From NCBI RefSeq assembly GCF_030697375.1, contig NZ_JAUYQD010000002.1, forward strand, positions 21,524 to 85,523: DNA of 64,000 nucleotides, written 5' to 3'. The notes under the pieces are model-generated. The model was not told the DNA's origin, did not search any database, and saw nothing but the letters and a program-made list of their open reading frames with translations. Shown here piece after piece: positions 62,556 to 64,000 of the stretch. This DNA is from Rhodoferax sp. (GTDB taxonomy: Bacteria > Pseudomonadota > Gammaproteobacteria > Burkholderiales > Burkholderiaceae_C). How positions within the stretch are numbered: position 1 is the stretch's first letter; each line of letters starts with the position of its first letter. The translations under genes and the position numbers were made by a program.

Positions 62556-63710
62556 ATGAACCCCACTCCCCCTCTGACAAGCCGCCTACCCGCTGTCGGC
62601 ACCACGGTCTTTTCCGTCATGTCGGCCTTGGCCACACAACACCAGGCCGTCAATCTGGGCCAGGGCTTTCCGGACTTTGCCTGCGACCCCGCCCTGGTCA
62701 ACCATGTGACGCAGGCCATGCAGGCCGGGCACAACCAGTACCCGCCCATGCCCGGTATTCCTGCGCTGCGCGAAGCTATCGCTACAAAAATAGAAGCGCT
62801 TCACGCCCGCCACTACAGGGCTACCGACGAAATCACCATCACAGCCGGGGCAACCCAGGCCATCATCACGGCTATTTTGGCGGTGGTGCATCCCGGGGAT
62901 GAAGTGATCGTGCTGGAGCCCTGCTACGACAGCTATGTGCCCAATATCGAGCTGGCGGGCGGCGTAGTGGTGCGCGTGCCCCTTACACCCGGCACCTTCC
63001 GCCCGGACTTTGGCAAAATCGCCGCGGCCATCACCCCCAGAACCCGCGCCATCCTGATCAACTCGCCACACAACCCCAGCGCCACCGTGTGGTCGCGCGC
63101 GGACATGCTGGCACTGCAAGACCTGCTGGCCCCAACCGACATCCTGCTCATCAGTGACGAAGTGTATGAACACATGGTATTTGATGGCGCCCAGCACGAA
63201 AGCGCGGCCCGTTTTCCTGGCCTGGCCGCGCGGGCCTTCATCGTCTCCAGTTTTGGAAAAACCTACCATGTAACCGGCTGGAAGGTGGGCTACGTGGCGG
63301 CACCGGCTGCGATGACCGCTGAATTTCGCAAGGTCCACCAGTTCAATGTGTTCAGCGTCAACACCCCGGTGCAATACGGTTTGGCGAATTACATGGCCGA
63401 CCCCAGGCCCTACCTGGATTTGCCAGCGTTTTACCAGCGCAAGCGCGACCTGTTCCGCGAAGGGCTCAAGCAAACCAGGTTCAAACTGTTGCCCAGCGAA
63501 GGCAGCTACTTTCAATGCGTGGACATTTCGGAGGTGAGTGACCTCGGTGAAGCAGAGTTTTGCCAATGGTTGACCGCCGAGGTAGGTGTAGCAGCCATTC
63601 CCCTGTCCGCTTTTTATGGCAACCGCTTCGACCAGCATGTGGTGCGGTTTTGCTTTGCTAAACAGGATGCAACACTCCATGCCGCACTCCATAAATTGCT
63701 ATCTATTTGA
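62556..63710 (+). CDS. PLP-dependent aminotransferase (YbdL/methionine aminotransferase-like)
   Basis: 384 residues, fold type I aminotransferase. VNLGQGFPDFACDPALVNHVTQAMQAGHNQYPPMPGIPALREAIA is the N-terminal region typical of YbdL/kynurenine aminotransferases. GATQAIITAILAVVHPGDEVIVLEPCYDSY, NSPHNPSATVW, SDEVYEHMVFDG and the lysine in SSFGKTYHVTGWKVGYVAAP follow. E. coli YbdL prefers methionine; the position after cysB fits sulfur amino-acid metabolism. A degenerate repeat may lie near residue 75. Confidence 0.92.
   Translation: MNPTPPLTSRLPAVGTTVFSVMSALATQHQAVNLGQGFPDFACDPALVNHVTQAMQAGHNQYPPMPGIPALREAIATKIEALHARHYRATDEITITAGATQAIITAILAVVHPGDEVIVLEPCYDSYVPNIELAGGVVVRVPLTPGTFRPDFGKIAAAITPRTRAILINSPHNPSATVWSRADMLALQDLLAPTDILLISDEVYEHMVFDGAQHESAARFPGLAARAFIVSSFGKTYHVTGWKVGYVAAPAAMTAEFRKVHQFNVFSVNTPVQYGLANYMADPRPYLDLPAFYQRKRDLFREGLKQTRFKLLPSEGSYFQCVDISEVSDLGEAEFCQWLTAEVGVAAIPLSAFYGNRFDQHVVRFCFAKQDATLHAALHKLLSI
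62774..62825 (+). repeat. Possible degenerate family-1 repeat inside the aminotransferase gene
   Basis: AGCTATCGCTACAAAAATAG, AAGCGCTTCACGC, then ACTACAGGGCTACCG follows the order of the consensus but with many differences. It encodes AIATKIEALHARHYRATDE, which also fits a normal aminotransferase sequence. Weakest member of the set. Confidence 0.3.
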
Positions 63711-63760
63711 TAGCTTCTTGCGCAGTATCTCAGGGCAATCGCACCTAAATTGATAGCAAA
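63695..63760 (+). repeat. Family-1 dispersed repeat, intergenic, next to the IS element
   Basis: TTGCTATCTATTTGATAGCT then TCTTGCGCAGTATCTCAGGGC matches the consensus up to the GGGC part. It starts just inside the aminotransferase stop region and runs toward the transposase gene, after which the similarity ends. The insertion-sequence end may lie within it. Confidence 0.65.
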
Positions 63761-63826
63761 CAAGTGAGCGTCCAAGCGGGAATTGAGGGAACAATACCCG
63801 TATCGTTATTGAATCATGGACATTGA

Positions 63827-64000
63827 ATGACCCAAAGCAAGGGAAGCAGCCTCTTGGAGCACCTCAAGCGCGTGCAGGACCCCCGCGTCAAGCGCACGCG
63901 ACGCCACGAACTGTTGGACATATTGGCCATCGCGCTGTGCGCCACCATTGGAGGTGCCGATGACTGGGTGCAAGTGGTGCAGTTCGGCAAAGCCAAGCAA
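63827..64000 (+). mobile_element. ISAs1-like transposase gene, 5' part (cut by window edge)
   Basis: 58 codons are visible from the ATG at 63827. SLLEHLKRVQDPRVKRTRRHELLDILAIALCATIGGADDWVQVVQFGKAK is the N-terminal DDE-associated domain of ISAs1-family transposases (EDPR..R-H-L..IL.IAL.A...GA..W..). The DDE catalytic core lies outside the window. The left end of the element should be between 63711 and 63826, possibly near CAGGGCAATCGCACCTAAAT at 63731. Confidence 0.85.

Noticed and set aside
1-64000. CRISPR arrays, rRNA genes, prophage structural genes
   Set aside because: I looked for regularly spaced direct repeats, rRNA-like conserved blocks and phage genes and saw none; the repeats present are dispersed, not arrayed.

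Overview
This window looks like the chromosome of a betaproteobacterium of order Burkholderiales, most likely family Comamonadaceae (Rhodoferax/Polaromonas/Acidovorax type). The evidence is the GC-rich coding sequence, the rimP-nusA-infB-rbfA-truB translation operon, the pepA // lptF-lptG divergent pair, argA of the fused kinase-acetyltransferase type, a Yej-type peptide ABC operon beside fabI, and many TRAP/hydantoinase catabolic genes. The family-level assignment is an inference from gene content and repeat style, not a database result.

Layout. 1-2.7 kb (minus): a TetR-controlled export operon (tetR, membrane-fusion adaptor, FtsX-type permease cut by the window edge) with a clear palindromic operator. 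2.7-12.7 kb: a defence-rich segment around the RNA helicase gene hrpA. A two-gene ATPase + TOPRIM-like cassette (PARIS/OLD-like organisation) lies between hrpA and a 148-bp, about 95 percent identical duplicate of the hrpA 3' end. On the other side of hrpA are an AT-richer restriction-modification pair (an HTH domain fused to a PD-(D/E)XK-like nuclease, divergent from a C5-cytosine methyltransferase) and a VapBC-like toxin-antitoxin pair, followed by argA. 14-23.5 kb (plus): a LysR gene and a catabolic operon with a DUF1445 protein, a TRAP transporter with two paralogous binding proteins, and a full-length fused 5-oxoprolinase/hydantoinase; the most economical reading is 5-oxoproline or D-glutamate use. 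23.5-27.2 kb: a solute-binding protein, a 159-bp MITE-like palindromic element, a deletion-bearing transporter pseudogene, and three consecutive GyrI-fold genes. 27.2-30.4 kb: guaA and guaB. 30.5-34.3 kb: small housekeeping genes (DUF4124, rnfH-like, ratA-like, smpB) and an ECF sigma/anti-sigma/lipoprotein operon. 34.3-44.7 kb (minus): rimP-nusA-infB-rbfA-truB-typA followed by a DMT transporter and an enoyl-CoA hydratase-like gene. 44.8-50.4 kb (minus): yejABEF-like ABC operon, divergent from fabI. 51.3-61.5 kb: amino-acid decarboxylase, nfeD-qmcA, tRNA-Ser(GGA), livK, holC, pepA, lptFG, cbiX. 61.5-64 kb: cysB, a PLP aminotransferase and the start of an ISAs1-like transposase.

The most unusual signal is below gene level. 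Two families of short palindromic repeats are inserted, in frame, inside conserved genes. Family 1 is about 50 bp with core ATAGCTGCTTGCGC. It occurs in hrpA (twice), truB, the yejF-like gene and the enoyl-CoA hydratase gene, in intergenic sites, and probably as older copies in the oxoprolinase and aminotransferase genes. In one orientation and frame it encodes a recurring SAQAAIK-like peptide in three unrelated proteins. Family 2 is 93-96 bp with 27-bp inverted arms; two copies lie in opposite orientation within hrpA and are multiples of three. This resembles the behaviour of the Rickettsia palindromic elements, in a different bacterial group.

Limits: everything was read by eye from the sequence and the ORF track. 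Family names rest on recognised motifs, lengths and gene order. Substrates of transporters and of the 5-oxoprolinase-like operon are inferences.
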